Source: Medicago truncatula
Taxonomy: Eukaryota > Streptophyta > Magnoliopsida > Fabales > Fabaceae
Direction: 5' to 3'
Length of the DNA stretch: 64,000 nucleotides
Assembly (NCBI RefSeq): GCF_003473485.1
Contig: NC_053045.1
Coordinates: 63,861,994 to 63,925,993 of the forward strand
Shown: one piece after another, positions 12,412 through 24,998 of the stretch
Layout of the letters: every line of letters begins with the position of its first letter
Position numbering within the stretch: position 1 is the stretch's first letter
Program-made: the position numbers and the translations under genes
Notes under the pieces: generated by a model
What the model was told of the DNA's origin: nothing
The model's input: only the letters and a program-made list of their open reading frames with translations
Databases searched by the model: none

Positions 12412-12828
12412 TAAAACAGATTACGAAGACTTCATCAGCTTCTTGTGCTCTTTGCCAAACATCGATACAAAGACAATAACTACAGCGACTGGAGAAACCT
12501 GCAATAGCCCATTTGACTATCCATCTAATTTAAACCTTCCATCAGTGACAATATCTGCACTTAAAGGATCAATTTATGTGAAAAGAACTGTCATGAATGT
12601 AGGGAACAGCACAGAGACATACTTGTGCGGTGTTCTAGCTCCTAATGGAACTGCAGTTAACTTGTATCCAACTTTTTTTTACCATAACTCCACATAGAAC
12701 ACGGGATCTGGAAATACAAATCAATGTCACTCAACCAAGTGAAGATTTTAGCTTTGGTGAAATTGTTTTGGCAGGAAGTATGAACCACATAGTAAGAATA
12801 ACTTTGTCAGTTGGACTCTTGGGTTAGA
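12412..12828 (+). pseudogene. Subtilisin-like protease C-terminal fragment, frameshifted
   Basis: The + strand encodes a C-terminal stretch of a plant subtilase: DYEDFISFLCSLPN, then PSNLNLPSVTI, then a fibronectin-III-like part with VKRTVMNVGN. The frame breaks near 12,690 after a T-run and resumes in another frame with SFGEIVLAG...HIVRITLSV, the typical end of the family. The catalytic domain (Asp, His, Ser) is absent. It is a truncated, frameshifted remnant and cannot make a protease. It stops about 17 bases before the SppA fragment. Confidence 0.85.
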
Positions 12829-12844
12829 AGATGGTAAAATTCTA

Positions 12845-13603
12845 ATGGCTAAAGAACTAATAGCCATCATCCGAGCCTCAGGAAAAATTAGTTATATCAA
12901 TGCAAAGAAGTTCATTGAGGAGATTCGTATGCTTAAAGCGTCAAATAGAGTAAAAGCTGTTATTATCCGAATTGATTCTGCAGAATGTAATATTCGTGCA
13001 TCTAAAAAAATATGGGAAGAAATCAGGTCTCTTGCTGCCCAAAAACCTGTCATTGCTTCAATGTATGACGTGGCAGCCAGTGCAGGATAGTACATGGCAA
13101 TGGGAGCTGGAATAATAGTAGCAGAAAATCTTACATTAACTGGTTCAATTGAAGGAGCAGTCACTCAAAACGTAAATCTTGAGAATCTTTTTGAAACTAT
13201 TCCTCTGAAAGAAATTGTACGGAGCGGTAAACTCTCTACTGATACGTTGGTTGATGAGCTATTTGCCAAGAGAGAAGATCACGATCATACATTATTTGAG
13301 CTAACGCGGCTCTTTCCAGATCTATGACTATAGACAAGATGGAAGAGGTTGCGCATGGGAGGGTTTGGACCGGTAAAGACGCAGCATCTCATGGTTTGGT
13401 TGATGCTATTGGTGGGATATCGCGTGCTATTGCTATTACAAAATTGAAAGCTAATATACCTCAAAACAGAGAGGTTATTGTTGTGGAGCTCTCAAGATCT
13501 GATGGACTTAGCACATTCTGATGGACCATGTTTTAGAATTTGGATGGATATCCATCTGCCTACACCATTCCAGGATCTGTGAATGATCAACTCGATTCTT
13601 TGT
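12845..13603 (+). pseudogene. SppA / protease IV-like pseudogene
   Basis: The reading frame resembles plastid signal peptide peptidase SppA (protease IV): KAVIIRIDS, KPVIASMYDVAAS, MAMGAGIIVAENLTLTGSI and GRVWTGKDAASHGLVDAIGG. Breaks include a TAG at 13,088-13,090 right after the serine-containing AAS segment, a TGA at 13,325-13,327, a stop at 13,519-13,521, and a frame change before a tail with NLDGYPSA near 13,535. Conserved Gly residues around the nucleophile are altered. No introns are visible across about 750 bases, so either a processed copy or a single large-exon piece is possible. The N-terminal half and transit peptide are missing. Confidence 0.85.
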
Positions 13604-14143
13604 AGAGGGATATTTTCTTGGTATAATAACTAGTAGAAAAAATTATATTCTCAAATCTGCTGCAAGAAGGCCTTAATCCTCTTGCTGTTCATTTGTTTCC
13701 CTTACTTAACTCTTAAATTAAATAGTCTTTTTGATCCTTAATGTGTGACTCACTTTCATTATAAACATGTCTTCTTGCTAAGTGCCCTGCCAAATTGAAA
13801 GTTGTAAATATGCAGTAGACTAAGCACATCTTCTCTACTGAAAGGCCCATATCAGAAGCGTAGTTGTTCGGTTGCTGTAAGATTCTTTTAGACAAGAGAT
13901 AAATAACATCAAAAGAGAAACTATTCTATGATGTTTCTTTGGCTGTATAATTGACAACAAATAGGCAAGGATATCATCTTAATCAAAAGAACTTAAGAAA
14001 CAGTAAAAACCAATTTTCTTAGCCAAAGTTACTTTTTTTTCCTGTTTATTACTACATTCTCTAATGTTAGTTTGATTACAGCACTAACCTTATGCTAAAG
14101 AACACTCCATGAAAAAGAGAATAAATAAAAAGGCTTTACAAGG
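13604..14143. other. Spacer between pseudogenes
   Basis: AT-rich sequence between the SppA and transporter remnants. I see no further coding homology, promoter or repeat boundary here. Confidence 0.4.
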
Positions 14144-15690
14144 ATGCAGTTTTTCCTCATTGCCATGGGTGTTAGCTTCTTGTATTATGCACTCCCTGGC
14201 TATCTTTTCACCATCTTAACATTCTTCTCATGGATAATATCACAGCACAACAAAGTGGCTACGTTCACACTTGACTGCGCTTGGATTTCAGCTTATCATG
14301 GAAGCCCTCTTGTTACACCGTGGTCTTCCACTGTTAATGTTTGGGTTGGATTTATCTTGTTCATCTATATAATTCTATCTATAATGTTAGTGGAAGTTTA
14401 ACACCTTTTGATGCTAGGAAGTTTCCTATACTTTCTAATCAGTTGTTCACATCCAGTGGACAAAAGGTTGACACTACGAAGATCTTAACCAAGGAATATG
14501 TTCTTAACATTGATGCATGCATTGCATACAACAAGTATGGCAAGTTATACCTCAGCCCTGACTTTGCATTATCTATTAGATCAGGTTTCACAAGATTTAA
14601 GGTAACCCTCACTCATGTAGCACTGTTTCATGGCTGGTAGGCTGCTGCTCTCATAGCCTTTATAATATATTTATTTCTTACACCTCGGGAGCATGACTTT
14701 ATCCATAGTAATGGCTTTGTGTGGAAAACATATGTGCAACTGCTATTGTGGGGTATGCTCTTTGCTTTTGGCTTCGCTTTTGTTGTAACCCTCCCAATCG
14801 GTGTCATCCAAGCAACTACCAACCAGGCACTAACTCCAATCAATATTTCTACCATCTGCAGTCTATCACTTTCCTTTCCTTTTGATAGTAACATACTATT
14901 TAGATGCAAAGAAGGAAGCAATAGGAGTTTAAAATTTTAACATGAGCGTTTCCTGTGTTGCAGCAACCGGGATATGACATTGTAGCACAGTTAGTGATTG
15001 GATATCTCCTTCCTGGAAATCCAATAGCAAACTTGCTCTTCCAGATTTATGGGAGAATCAACACTGTCCACACGCTCTCTTTCTTGTCAGATCTCAAACT
15101 TAGGCACTACATGAAAATTCTTCTCAATGCATGTACACATCAAAGGTCTTCTCAGCTCAAAATCTCCCAGTTTAAGCACTTTTTCTTATCTTTTTTATTT
15201 ATTATTGCTTACTATTTATTTTGAAATTCCTAAATAGCTGGTGGGAACTCTAGTTGCTGGAGTGGTGAACCTTTCAGTTGCTTTGTGGTTGTTGGATGGC
15301 ATTCATGACATTTGCATGGATGATAGATAAGATAAAGCTTACCATGACAGTCCTTCGACTTGTCCCAAATACAGAGTGGCATTTGATGCATCTTTTATAT
15401 GCAGTTTGATTTGACCAAGGCGGCTATAATTTGGACCCGGTGGATTGTATCGAAACCTTGTATGGTTATTCTTTATTGGGGCTGTGTTACCAGTTCTTGT
15501 TTAGGCATTCAGCAAAATATATGCTGACAAGAAATGCTTTTCTCTGATAAACATACCAGTTATATCTTATGGTTTTGCTGGAATGCCACCTGCAACTCCT
15601 ACTAATATTGCAGGCCGCTATTGAGAGGAATGATCTTCAACTACTTTGTGTTCTGCTTCCACAAACGTTGGTGGCAGAAACATAATTATG
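14144..15690 (+). pseudogene. Oligopeptide transporter (OPT family) pseudogene
   Basis: Several frames match plant OPT transporters in order: ALPGYLFTILTFFSWI, AYHGSPLVTPWSS, FDARKFPILSNQLFTSSGQ, LTKEYVLNIDA, WGMLFAFGFAFVVTLPIGV, PGYDIVAQLVIGYLLPGNP, LSFLSDLKLRHYMKI, LVGTLVAGVVNLSVA and YGFAGMPPATPTNI. Internal deletions, frame changes and stops (for example TAA at 14,399 and TAG at 14,638) break the ORF. Intron-like gaps remain, with acceptors TTGCAG before CAACCGGG and AATAG before CTGGTGGG, so the copy derives from genomic DNA, not a retrotransposed mRNA. The N-terminal part is missing. Confidence 0.88.
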
Positions 15691-17348
15691 TCCTTAAAAA
15701 CAATATATTCCAGTTTAAAAAAAGCAATAAATAATGAGCAAAATAATTACATAACGGGTAGTTTGCTATCAGTGGATAAATTCAAACACTTTTTACCCAT
15801 AGCGCGTAACCCTTTCTTCTGCAGGGGTTTTCTTCAAGCTGCAAACCACAAGCAAAAGTTGCAGGTAGTGATATTTGTAATGGCAAATCAGCATCAAGTT
15901 CTCAATCTTTCTTTCTTGGATGAGTCCATTCAAAAGAAGCTGATATATTAACTATTTCAGAATTGACTCGTGCTCTAGAAAAGAAGTTACTGCCTAAAAA
16001 CGTCTCAGGTTTTTCCTCAACTGTTGAAAACCCATTTAAAGTGAGTTTCGAACTGTTAATTTTGAACTTCTTGGAACTTGTGTTGTCTAACAGAAGCACA
16101 TGAATGACGGGGTATCAGAAATACGGAAACAACTCGCAAAAAATTCTGAACCTCTTAAAAGGAATTTTGCTTCAATACTAAAGAATTAACTGAAGCAAAT
16201 GAACTGTTATGAATCTTGATGCACCATTAAGTTTGTTTTCTATTTTTGCACTTTCCTGTTCCAATTTGACTAATTTACAATTGCATGTGCTGATTGCGCT
16301 TCTGCAGGTTTTTTCTGGCTTGTTTTGCTTCAGGCAACGCAATGCATATCAAGCAAGCTCCTCAGTTTTGTCATTGAAGCCCATGGAAAATCTTGATGAT
16401 CCTGGTGATCAGGCTAGCTCTTCCAATTGTTCAGCTTGCCACAACAAGAATCTATATCTCAAAATAATTTAGCTGAAATTGTTGCAAGTTCTAGAAGAAA
16501 TTGCTTGAACCATGGTTGTTCAATCTACTCAGGTATAAAATGACTGCTATCTTTGCGTCTAATTAGTAAATCAAACATGTATTCGTTACAAACTTAAAGA
16601 AAACAAAGCACTTAATTAACATATATTTTAATATTTACTGTTCAAACCAAATATTTGAAACTTGTTCTCATTTTGATATATAACATGACATTGCACTAGA
16701 CAGTAACCGTTAGGCCCCATCTGTTAAAGATCAAATGCCTCTTCTTTTAGGGAGGATTAATTTGAATTACTGAAAGAAAAAATGTTAAGGATATGGAAAA
16801 TATATAACTAGAATACAGACTAAATTTCTTGTTTATATAAGAGAAATTTGATAATTTTGAGCATAAATATTTTGAAAAAAAATGCCTGCTGATCTACAAT
16901 TGAATTTTCTTCCTTGACGACTCGACTAGAATACATTAGTAGTGTTACCTTTCTTCATTGTATCATTTCAATTTTCTTGATGGCAATGATCTGGTGATCT
17001 ACATTTGACTATTGTCTCTAATAAAATCAGTTGCAGGCAATGTCAACGTTTCGAAAGACAGAAAGTAAGGTTGAAAGCATTGAGGATGCAATAAATTTTA
17101 TCAATAACCGGCTTTTGGTCAATGACTTTACTGCTTCAGCCACAAATTTTCTGCCCATAGATTCTATTACTCTGGCTTCTCGGGATCAATTGACTGCCAG
17201 CAGCACATTAAACATTTTGGCAAGGTGTCCTGTACAAGAAGATGAACAAATATTTACGATTTGCCAAATAACAAATATTTACTTATTTCAATTATTTAAA
17301 CAAGAAACACTAAAACAATGTTATTCATTGTTTTTTTTTTTATATTAA
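15691..17348 (+). pseudogene. Unrecognised exon-like fragments
   Basis: Short open, coding-like stretches follow the transporter remnant on the same strand. They include a Ser/Lys-rich piece at about 15,870-16,035, a piece at about 16,306-16,470 behind a CTGCAG acceptor, and 17,031-17,250 (MSTFRKTESKVESIEDAINF onward) behind a TTGCAG acceptor. They look like exons of one or more further degraded genes. I do not recognise the family. The sequence GGATCAATTGACTGC with its continuation at 17,186 occurs again near 22,977, so at least this part is duplicated locally. Confidence 0.4.
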
Positions 17349-17493
17349 CACATTGTCCTTAATTAGATTTTTCCCTATCACATGAACAAATAATATTCTT
17401 ATTCACGCAATTGTTTATCATTTTAGTATAAAACAACATGTATTTAAGCATGATTTTGTTGCCCAGTGCGTTTTATTAACTACTACCTCCGTT

Positions 17494-18075
17494 TAGGGAT
17501 GTCAATAGGTATCCATGGACACGGATAGTATGATCCTCGTGTCCGCTCCGTTGGATAAATATGATACCCATGCCCGCCCCGTACCCTCATGGATACCCAT
17601 TATATAAGTACCCGTGGGTATTTAAGTATCCATGAGTATTCGTAGGTACCTATGAATTTTTGAATTTATTTAGTTTTTGGAACAAAGAATAACTTTTTTT
17701 AATTAACAAAAACCTTCAACTAAAATACCTGATAATCACACGCAATTTTAAGTTGTAAAGCAATGGGATTGGTTCAGTGACCTAGCTAGCATATAAGAAG
17801 CAAACTAGAAGATAAGAGGGTGAGGTGAGGTGAGGTGGGATTGAATTTTAAGGTCTAGTTGAAGAAAAACAAAGGCATGGTTATTGGGGAAAGAATTGTT
17901 TTATGACGTGAAAAGTTGAATCGGTCAACTTAATATAATATAAATTAAAAATAGGTTAATAATAAGATATATAAAGATATTTTAGTAATTAATTTAATTT
18001 ATTATTGGGTATAGGTACTCGTGGATATAGGTACTATCAAATCCGTGTCCGTATCCATATAATAATTGGAAGCAT
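17494..18075. mobile_element. Non-autonomous foldback element with GGATACC-type ends
   Basis: The left end (TTAGGGATGTCAATAGGTA, then ATCCATGGACACGGATAG) is rich in GGTACC/GGATACC phrases. The right part at about 18,005-18,062 carries the inverse set (AAATCCGTGTCCGTATCCAT). The AT-rich centre has no ORF. This is the look of hAT-like non-autonomous elements common in plants; the right terminus is not sharply defined. Confidence 0.5.
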
Positions 18076-20244
18076 GGACACTTTTTTTTTATGTTGTCTT
18101 TTTGGTCTCTTGTCTAACTGCTTTTTACTTTAACTAGAGGATTTAGTACCTTTTCAATGGAGATTTATGATCCATTCGCGGTCCTACATTAATTAGCACT
18201 GGAATTACATTCGAATACGATGGTATGGGGTCATAAATAATGTTCTCTACTTGATTAACTTGCAATTATTGACAATACCAATCTATTATTATGCAGTACT
18301 ATACTTGAGTAGTCGACAACTTAGGAAGGCCAGCTAACACATTGTATGTGTTTTAAATGTAACTGCAGTAAAATTTATTGTTGTGGTTGAGAGTATACTA
18401 TACACTCCTTAAATCCTATATGAGCTGGTGAAAGTTTTTTTTTAATCAGCACAACATAGATTGATGTATTGTTTAACAAACAGAGTTTTAGTTTCCCAAT
18501 TTGAATGTTATGTTAATTTAATTTGATTTGATATGTAACATTTGATCATGTCCCTTTTGTAACAAAGTCAAAAGGAGAAGTTTGTTAATGATTTAGATTT
18601 AGATTAGAAGCCTTAAGCGAATGGTCTAGATTATTGATTTAGCTGAAGGAAATAATTGTAGTAGTTTGTTGGAATTTTATGGTCTCAACATATTATGTAG
18701 GAATGGCATACATCACTGGAGTAATTAATGACAGGCTGGAGTCTCTGGCACAAACTGTCTGATCACGCCCAGGAAGAACTTCACTTATACTCTTCAGGTG
18801 AAAGATCAGATTGGTAGCTATTTCTACTTCCCGTCATTTTGAATGAATAAAGCCGCTGTTGCATTTGGTAGCTTCAGAATTTGGAGCCGTGCTCACATTC
18901 AGATTCCTGTCCCCTTTCCTCCCTCCGCAGGAGACTTTACCATACTTGCTGGTGATTGGTTCAAGCTAGGCCACCGTGTAATTAAATCTTTTGCATTCAT
19001 TTCAATTTCTTCTCTTCTCTTTTCTTTTCTTCGTCTCTTAAATCTTTTCTCAATACTTATTACTTACCCTCTGATGTTTTAGAGACTGAGACGAGTCCTC
19101 GAGAATGGTCACAATCTTCCCTTCCCTGATTGCCTTCTTATCAATGGTCGTGGTTGGAATGGAAACACATTCACTGTCAATCAAGGTTGGTAGAAAAAAT
19201 CACAACTTGTGATAGTAGTAGTACATTTTTTATTTTAATGCATTGCTTAAATGTTGAATCTACTCATATACTTATTACATTTACACAATTGTTTAAATGT
19301 TCAATCTGCAGGAGTGCAGGTAAGACATATGGATTCAGAATATCAAATGTGGGGCTCGCAGCATCCATCAACTTCATAATCCAAGGACACTCATTGAAAC
19401 TTGTGGAAGTAGAAGGATCTCATACCCTCCAAAACACTTATTCTTCACTCGACATCCATATCGGACAGTCCTATTCTGTGCTGGTCACAGCTAATCAGTC
19501 TGTCAAGGATTACTACGCAGTTGTTTCTACGCTGTTCACCAGGTGAGTACTCACAACAACTTCCATTCTTCATCACAACAATTCATGCATCAGGGTATCC
19601 GGCCCTGCTCCTCTGGGGCCTACTCTTGATTTTACCTCATCTGTCTTTCAAGCAAGAACTATTAGGTACTCTTTTGTTTCACTTATTGCCCCTTCTCTTG
19701 TTGCAAAGCCTTATAATTATTATCGAGATTTTCATGTATATACGGTGCTTCCTTATGACAAGCTCCATTTAGTGTATTGTGTTTTATAATGTCGAATCAA
19801 ATTTCAAACTATTCATATATAATCTTGAGTAAAAAGAAAGTGATTACTTTTTTAAGTACTTTTTTAGTTAATAATTTGTGTTGTTGCTTGTGAAACCAGG
19901 TGGAACCTGACAGCAAGTGGACCAAGACCAAACCCTCAATGATCTTACCACTATGGATTGATCGACCCCACTCGAACCATCATGCTTGCAAACTCTGCTC
20001 CTTAAGCAATGATATGCTGTCAACAATGTATCGTATATTGCGCCGGATACCCTGTTGTAACTTGTTGCCTACATCATTCCCGGAGTTTTCTATGTTGGAG
20101 GCATTTCTAATTATGCTATCATGGGTGCTAATTTCCATGAATATGTGGAGTTTGTGGTCCAAAATAGGGAGAATTTTGTGCAGTCATGGCACATTGACGG
20201 CAATTTATTCTTTGTGAGCTTAGTGAGCTTGTAACTACTATTGT

Positions 20245-20880
20245 TTTGCAGGAGGTTGTGGGAGACAGGTGGGTTTGGAAGTTAAATTCGACCAAACGAT
20301 ACTTGGTGAGTAGTGCGTGCGACTTCTTGACTACTACGGATATTAATGTTACATCTGAACATAGTTACAATGTTTGTTAAAAGCGGTTACTTTCTTAGCA
20401 TATGTTTATTAACCACATACCGACTAAAGACAACTTTCTTAGGAGCGGGAGTGATTGATAACAACGACTGTCTTTGCATTGGAGGGCATGAAAGGAATGA
20501 AGATAGGGACCATTTATTTTCCAGATACGATTTTTTTGGCAGGTTATGGTCTTTGGTGGCAAATTGGTTGGCCTATGAGTCAATATCACACGGTTTTCTT
20601 CATGAATGAACGTTATCTGCAGTTTGGTGCTTTAGGTGGTTTTTCTAAAAAGGGAGGGGCTTCCATTGAATATTATCTGGCTTTCTACGGTTTGGATAAT
20701 TTGTAATGAACACAGTGATCATATTTTTCAACATAAGGACGAAAACTTGCAAACTTTATGCGAGAAGATTAAGCTGCAGTCTTATTGGTGGCTGAAATTA
20801 AAATACGTTACATTTGATTTTGATTATCATTATCGTCGGCTTCATCCTCAACAATGTTTGTTGTTTGTATTTTAGCTGAT
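20245..20880 (+). mobile_element. LINE fragment (RT zinc-binding region) inside the SKS pseudogene
   Basis: Frames such as EVVGDRWVWKLNSTKRYLVS, NHIPTKDNFL, NNDCLCIGGHERN and a C-terminal WLKLKYVTFDFDYHYR match the zinc-binding domain found after reverse transcriptase in plant LINEs. The ORF is full of stops. It interrupts the SKS pseudogene between the exon ending near 20,245 and its last exon. Confidence 0.75.
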
Positions 20881-20990
20881 TTGTTTGTCGTGTTTTTGTT
20901 CCTTCACTTTTTCTTGAATTGTTGTAACTCTTTTGTATTCTTTTCTGGCACGGGTTGTGTTAGAAAGATTATCATTAATGGTATTCCATT

Positions 20991-21180
20991 TTGGTGTGTT
21001 CAAAAAAATAAAAAATCTTTGTTGTCGGGTAAGCTTACAATCGTAATATATTGGCATTTAACAAAAAAAGTTACCATGTTAGAAATTTCAACCAATCATA
21101 TTGGCGTGTTAAAAAAAAAATCTTTGTTGTCGGGTAAGCTTACAATAGTAATATATTGGCATTTGACAAAAAATTTACCC
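20991..21180. repeat. 110-bp tandem duplication
   Basis: TTGGTGTGTTCAAAAAAATA at 20,991 recurs as TTGGCGTGTTAAAAAAAAA at 21,101. Both are followed by ATCTTTGTTGTCGGGTAAGC and ATATATTGGCATTT. The two copies are about 110 bases apart with several differences. Confidence 0.8.
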
Positions 21181-21838
21181 TATTAGCAAATTTCAATCAA
21201 TCTGACTTTAAAAGTAATTATGATTGAAATCAAACATTTTTAATGATCTTACATTTGTGAATAGGTTTGGTAGTGGGCAGTAGACACCTGATAGTAGAGG
21301 ACGCTACAATGCTAGATGTACTACTCGGGTATAAAAAAATGTTGTAGTTATTTGTCAATTAATAATTTGAATTCATTAGTAAATTAATGTTTGTATTCTA
21401 AGATCCTAATTGAATGCAAGAGTGCAGGATTACCCTAAGTCATGGACAGCAATATACATGGCTCTTGACAATGTTGGAATGTGGAATATAAGGTCTGAGA
21501 ATTGGGAAAGACAGTACTTAGGACAACAATTCTATCTTAAGGTATACACACCTTCCAAATCATTGAGAGATGATTAGATGAATATCCAGTCGCATAGAAT
21601 GCTCCTCTTTGTGGTAGGGCACGTGGTCGTGTCACAAGGCCTTTCTAGTTTAATTAGAATAGCTTATAGTATATATAACATAATGTCACAAGAGGGTGGC
21701 ATAATGTTTATATCTACATATCTATACCTATATGATATGATGAGAATTGTCTTCTTCTATTGAGTGAACATACACACGCGGGGAATTTATTATTCAAAGC
21801 TAACTCCTTTATGATATAGATATACTTCACCCACTACA

Positions 21839-22050
21839 TTACTGAAACTTTGTAAGTTGTAACCAACTAGTGTTAGCAAGAAATCTATCCATCTTAGAAT
21901 AGATTCTATCATTGCTTGCTTGGTTGCTGCACCATGTGTAATAATCTCCTATTGTTCTTACCTCTGATAGATTATTCAAGAGGAGACAATTTGCAAAATC
22001 TTGAATTTCCTCTTGAGTATTTGTGATCTTCATTATGTCAAATTACCCCT
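21839..22050 (-). mobile_element. LINE endonuclease-domain fragment
   Basis: The minus-strand frame reads EEIQDFANCLLLNNLSEV, then GDYYTWCSNQ, RIYSKMDRFLAN, which matches the C-terminal part of the AP-endonuclease domain of plant LINE ORF2. Only about 65 codons remain. Confidence 0.75.
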
Positions 22051-22106
22051 CCGTTGTATTGCCATGATCCACATTCACAGATTTTTGCGCACTCCGATCA
22101 CTGCTA

Positions 22107-23900
22107 CTATAATTCAACAATATTTTAATATTTTAAAGATTAAAAAAAATTACGAAACATGGACACTCTTCAAATTAGACGTGTCTCAATGTCGAACATT
22201 GACATATATAATACAGTGAATTATGTCATTTTTAAAAATTATTGTCGATGTACGTGACATACTTCATATTGTCGTGTTTGTTCTTCATAGAAGAAAGAAA
22301 AAAAAACTAATGCAAATAGTTTTGAACAATTCTTGCTAAACTTATTTTATATATTTTTTTATGAAAAGAAGTTTAGATTATTTGAATCTCATAAATTCAT
22401 CAATTCAGATATCTTAAAAGTCATACAAATCTCAAGGCTCAAAAAGTATTGACATAGATACTCATCCACCAAGGAAGACAACAAGACAATAGGAGTATGA
22501 GTTCTTTACAATCATAACCTATTACTTGTGTGTTTGTACCGATTGAAGTTATTTCTCAAGTAATCAGTACTTCAAAAAGCAGTTAGCAACTGGTGCCGGA
22601 GTAACATTTTCTGAGTTAAGTTTTTTGGTTTGCTTGAGTTCACGGAGACATATAAATAATCACACAGTTGAACTGTGAGAAATAGAGTTTAATTAGTAAT
22701 CTAATAGATATCAATTAAGTTGATAGGTGATAAGATGAGATGGATTTAGATGCTACCAAGTTTCGTTCCATAATTGTTTTCAAATAATCCAAATAATGGA
22801 ATATAGCATCATTCTATTCCTTAAAAAAAAAAACACCATTCTATTTCATTCAACTCATTTCATCAATCCAAAAATATACTTAATTTCAGCCCTAATAGTC
22901 ATCCCCTTGCACCTATTTCCCAGTGGAGTCTTCCCAACAAAAAATCAGGTTTCTTCTACATTACTTTTGCTCTCAGGATCAATTGACTGCTAGCAGCACA
23001 TTAAACATGTTGAAATGGAAATTCCCTCAGAACTCATATCTCATTGTCTAGCTACTCTTCTCGATTCATGTAAATCATATGACCACTGAACTTTCTGTTT
23101 AATGCAAGGATTTTCAGTCATGGACCACTACTACAATCTAACATTATTTTGATATTTTAAAGATTAAAAAAAAAAAGATGTGAATACTAGTTTTGAACAA
23201 TTCTTGCTAAAATTATTTTATCTTAGATAAGTTGAGTAAGAGTTTATGATTGTAAATCTCAAGGCTAAAAAAAAATCATTGACATAGATACTCATCCCAC
23301 AAAGGAAGACAACAAGACAATTGGAATAAGAGTTCTTTACAATCATAAACTCTATCACTTGGGTGTTGTACCGGTCGAAGTTATTGCTCAAGTAATCAGT
23401 ACTTCAGAAAAAATTAGCAACTGGTGCTAGAGTAACTATCTGTAATCACACAGTTGCATTTTGAGAAATAGGGTTTAATTAGTAATCTTAAAGATATGAA
23501 ATTAAGTTGATATGTAGGTGAATCCAAATCCGGTATAACCAAATTGAAATGAAAGGAAACTCGGGAAAAGTGATAAAATGAGATGGATTATATGCTACTA
23601 GGTTTCGTTCCATAATTCTTTAAAATAATCCAAACAATGGAATAGAGCATCATTCTATTCATTCAAAACTCATTTCATCAATCCAAACATACTCATGTTA
23701 CTATGCTATCCTCCATTATTCATATCATCCCCAAAGTCACCCCATTGCTCCTCCTATCAGTTAGTAAAATGACATTTTATTGAGACAAAATCAACTATAC
23801 TAGTTTTCTTCCTGAAACTAATCAGAGCACTAGAACAGAGTGCCAACTATTTTCTCAGTTGAGTCTTCCCAGCAAAAAATCGGGTTTCCTCATCATTAGA
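22107..23900. repeat. Diverged 0.8-kb direct duplication
   Basis: The stretch at about 22,107-22,960 is repeated at about 23,129-23,900. Shared anchors include TTTTAAAGATTAAAAAAAA, GACATAGATACTCATCC, AAGTAATCAGTACTTC, TTTCGTTCCATAATT and GAGTCTTCCCA, all in the same order. Indels are frequent. No ORF is shared. The end of copy one carries the ATCAATTGACTGCTAGCAGC segment also seen near 17,190. Confidence 0.78.
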
Positions 23901-24998
23901 AGTGACTTGCTTCTAAGTCCTTACAAATAAACCATTCAAGTAAAACTGTATTTGAGTTTGCTAAAGAACAACAAAAACTATTTGAGTTTTTTACATATTA
24001 CAATGTAATGTACATGTGTGGCTGCAAAGCAACCAGCAAATACATAGAGCAAAACCATCCCATGAGGTAGACAGAAGTTTCGACATGAGGAGGAGTATTT
24101 CAATTTATTACAACAAAACCAGAGAAAGGGAAGGAGGTGCCTAGGCAGTCCTACTACGGCCAATTGCTGGACTTACCTTTCGTATATTTTTGTCATTGTC
24201 ACAAGTGTTGCACGAACTCAAGTACCTTTGTTCCTGTTCAACCCTGAGAAAACAAAAGGTGCAGATTCATAGCAATACAGGGGAGGGAAGAAGTCAAAAT
24301 TAACCAACAGTTAAAAAGGGCTTGGTTACTGATCATTCCAACTCTTCCTGATGAGTCAAGGCAAATTTCAGTATCCGTCGACCAGGTATAACTCATGAAT
24401 TTGTCGGGTCACCAGTTTCAGCTGTATACCGTTCTTTCTTCTTGTGTTCGTTTACAACGTTAATTTGAACCCTTTGGACAAGAAGTCATCCCTGAAATTA
24501 AAAAAAGATAAACAAAGAATGTATAACAAGAAAGATAGCATAAAGATGAGGACCATTTATTTAAAAAGTATAAAAATTAGGCAACTAATTCATATGAAAA
24601 TTTAGAATAAAAACCCATAGATCTCAGTAGATATGACTATGAGTATCTTTTTATAATAAAGATGCATGTTCTGAAACTCTTAAGACTAAGTCTGACCTTA
24701 ATTTTTCACAATCCAACATTGAAAAATTAATTTTAGAGATGTGAACTAAAATATCTCATCCATCAAAATTTAAATATGGGACCCTACCTTTCTATCAGAC
24801 ACTGCTACTTTTCTTTCTCAATCATTGTAATGCAATTTGAACTAAAACCACATGTTCAAGTCAAGGTCAACTCACAAGAGACAGAGTCACACAAACAGTA
24901 TAAAAAACAAAACAATGAGTCTAGAGTTGAGACAGACACAACTTTCTTTCATATAATCAAAAAAGAGAGTGAGAAATGTCAAAATCAGCACATTTATA
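23901..24998. other. Region downstream of the F-box gene
   Basis: No coding region of note. Because the F-box stop codon overlaps a possible splice donor on the minus strand, some of this region (for example around 24,480 and 24,250, where acceptor-like sites precede GC-richer stretches) may be 3' UTR exons of that gene. Confidence 0.35.

Larger units (their letters stand above)
18730..21660 (+). pseudogene. SKU5-similar (multicopper-oxidase-like) pseudogene
   Basis: Fragments in order match SKS / L-ascorbate-oxidase-homologue proteins: NCxITPRKNFTYTLQVKDQIG, then FRIWSRAHIQIPVPFPP, AGDFTILAGDWFKLGH, LINGRGWNGNTFTVNQG, KTYGFRISNVGLAASINF, LVEVEGSHTLQNTYSSLDIH, YHYGLIDPTRTIMLANSAP, EYVEFVVQNRENFVQSWHID, and finally PKSWTAIYMALDNVGMWNIR with WERQYLGQQFYLKVY at about 21,430-21,560. 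Frameshifts and stops disrupt it (for example after 19,080, near 19,940 and near 20,000). Introns are retained, so it is an unprocessed copy. A LINE fragment at about 20,245-20,880 separates the last exon from the rest. Family members are usually secreted GPI-anchored or wall proteins acting in growth; this copy cannot be functional. Confidence 0.87.

Noticed and set aside
21600..21660. Hairpin plus CTAGT near 21,650 as a Helitron 3' end
   Set aside because: The sequence is the coding end of the SKS pseudogene (RARGRVTRPF-like) and the stem is only four bases.
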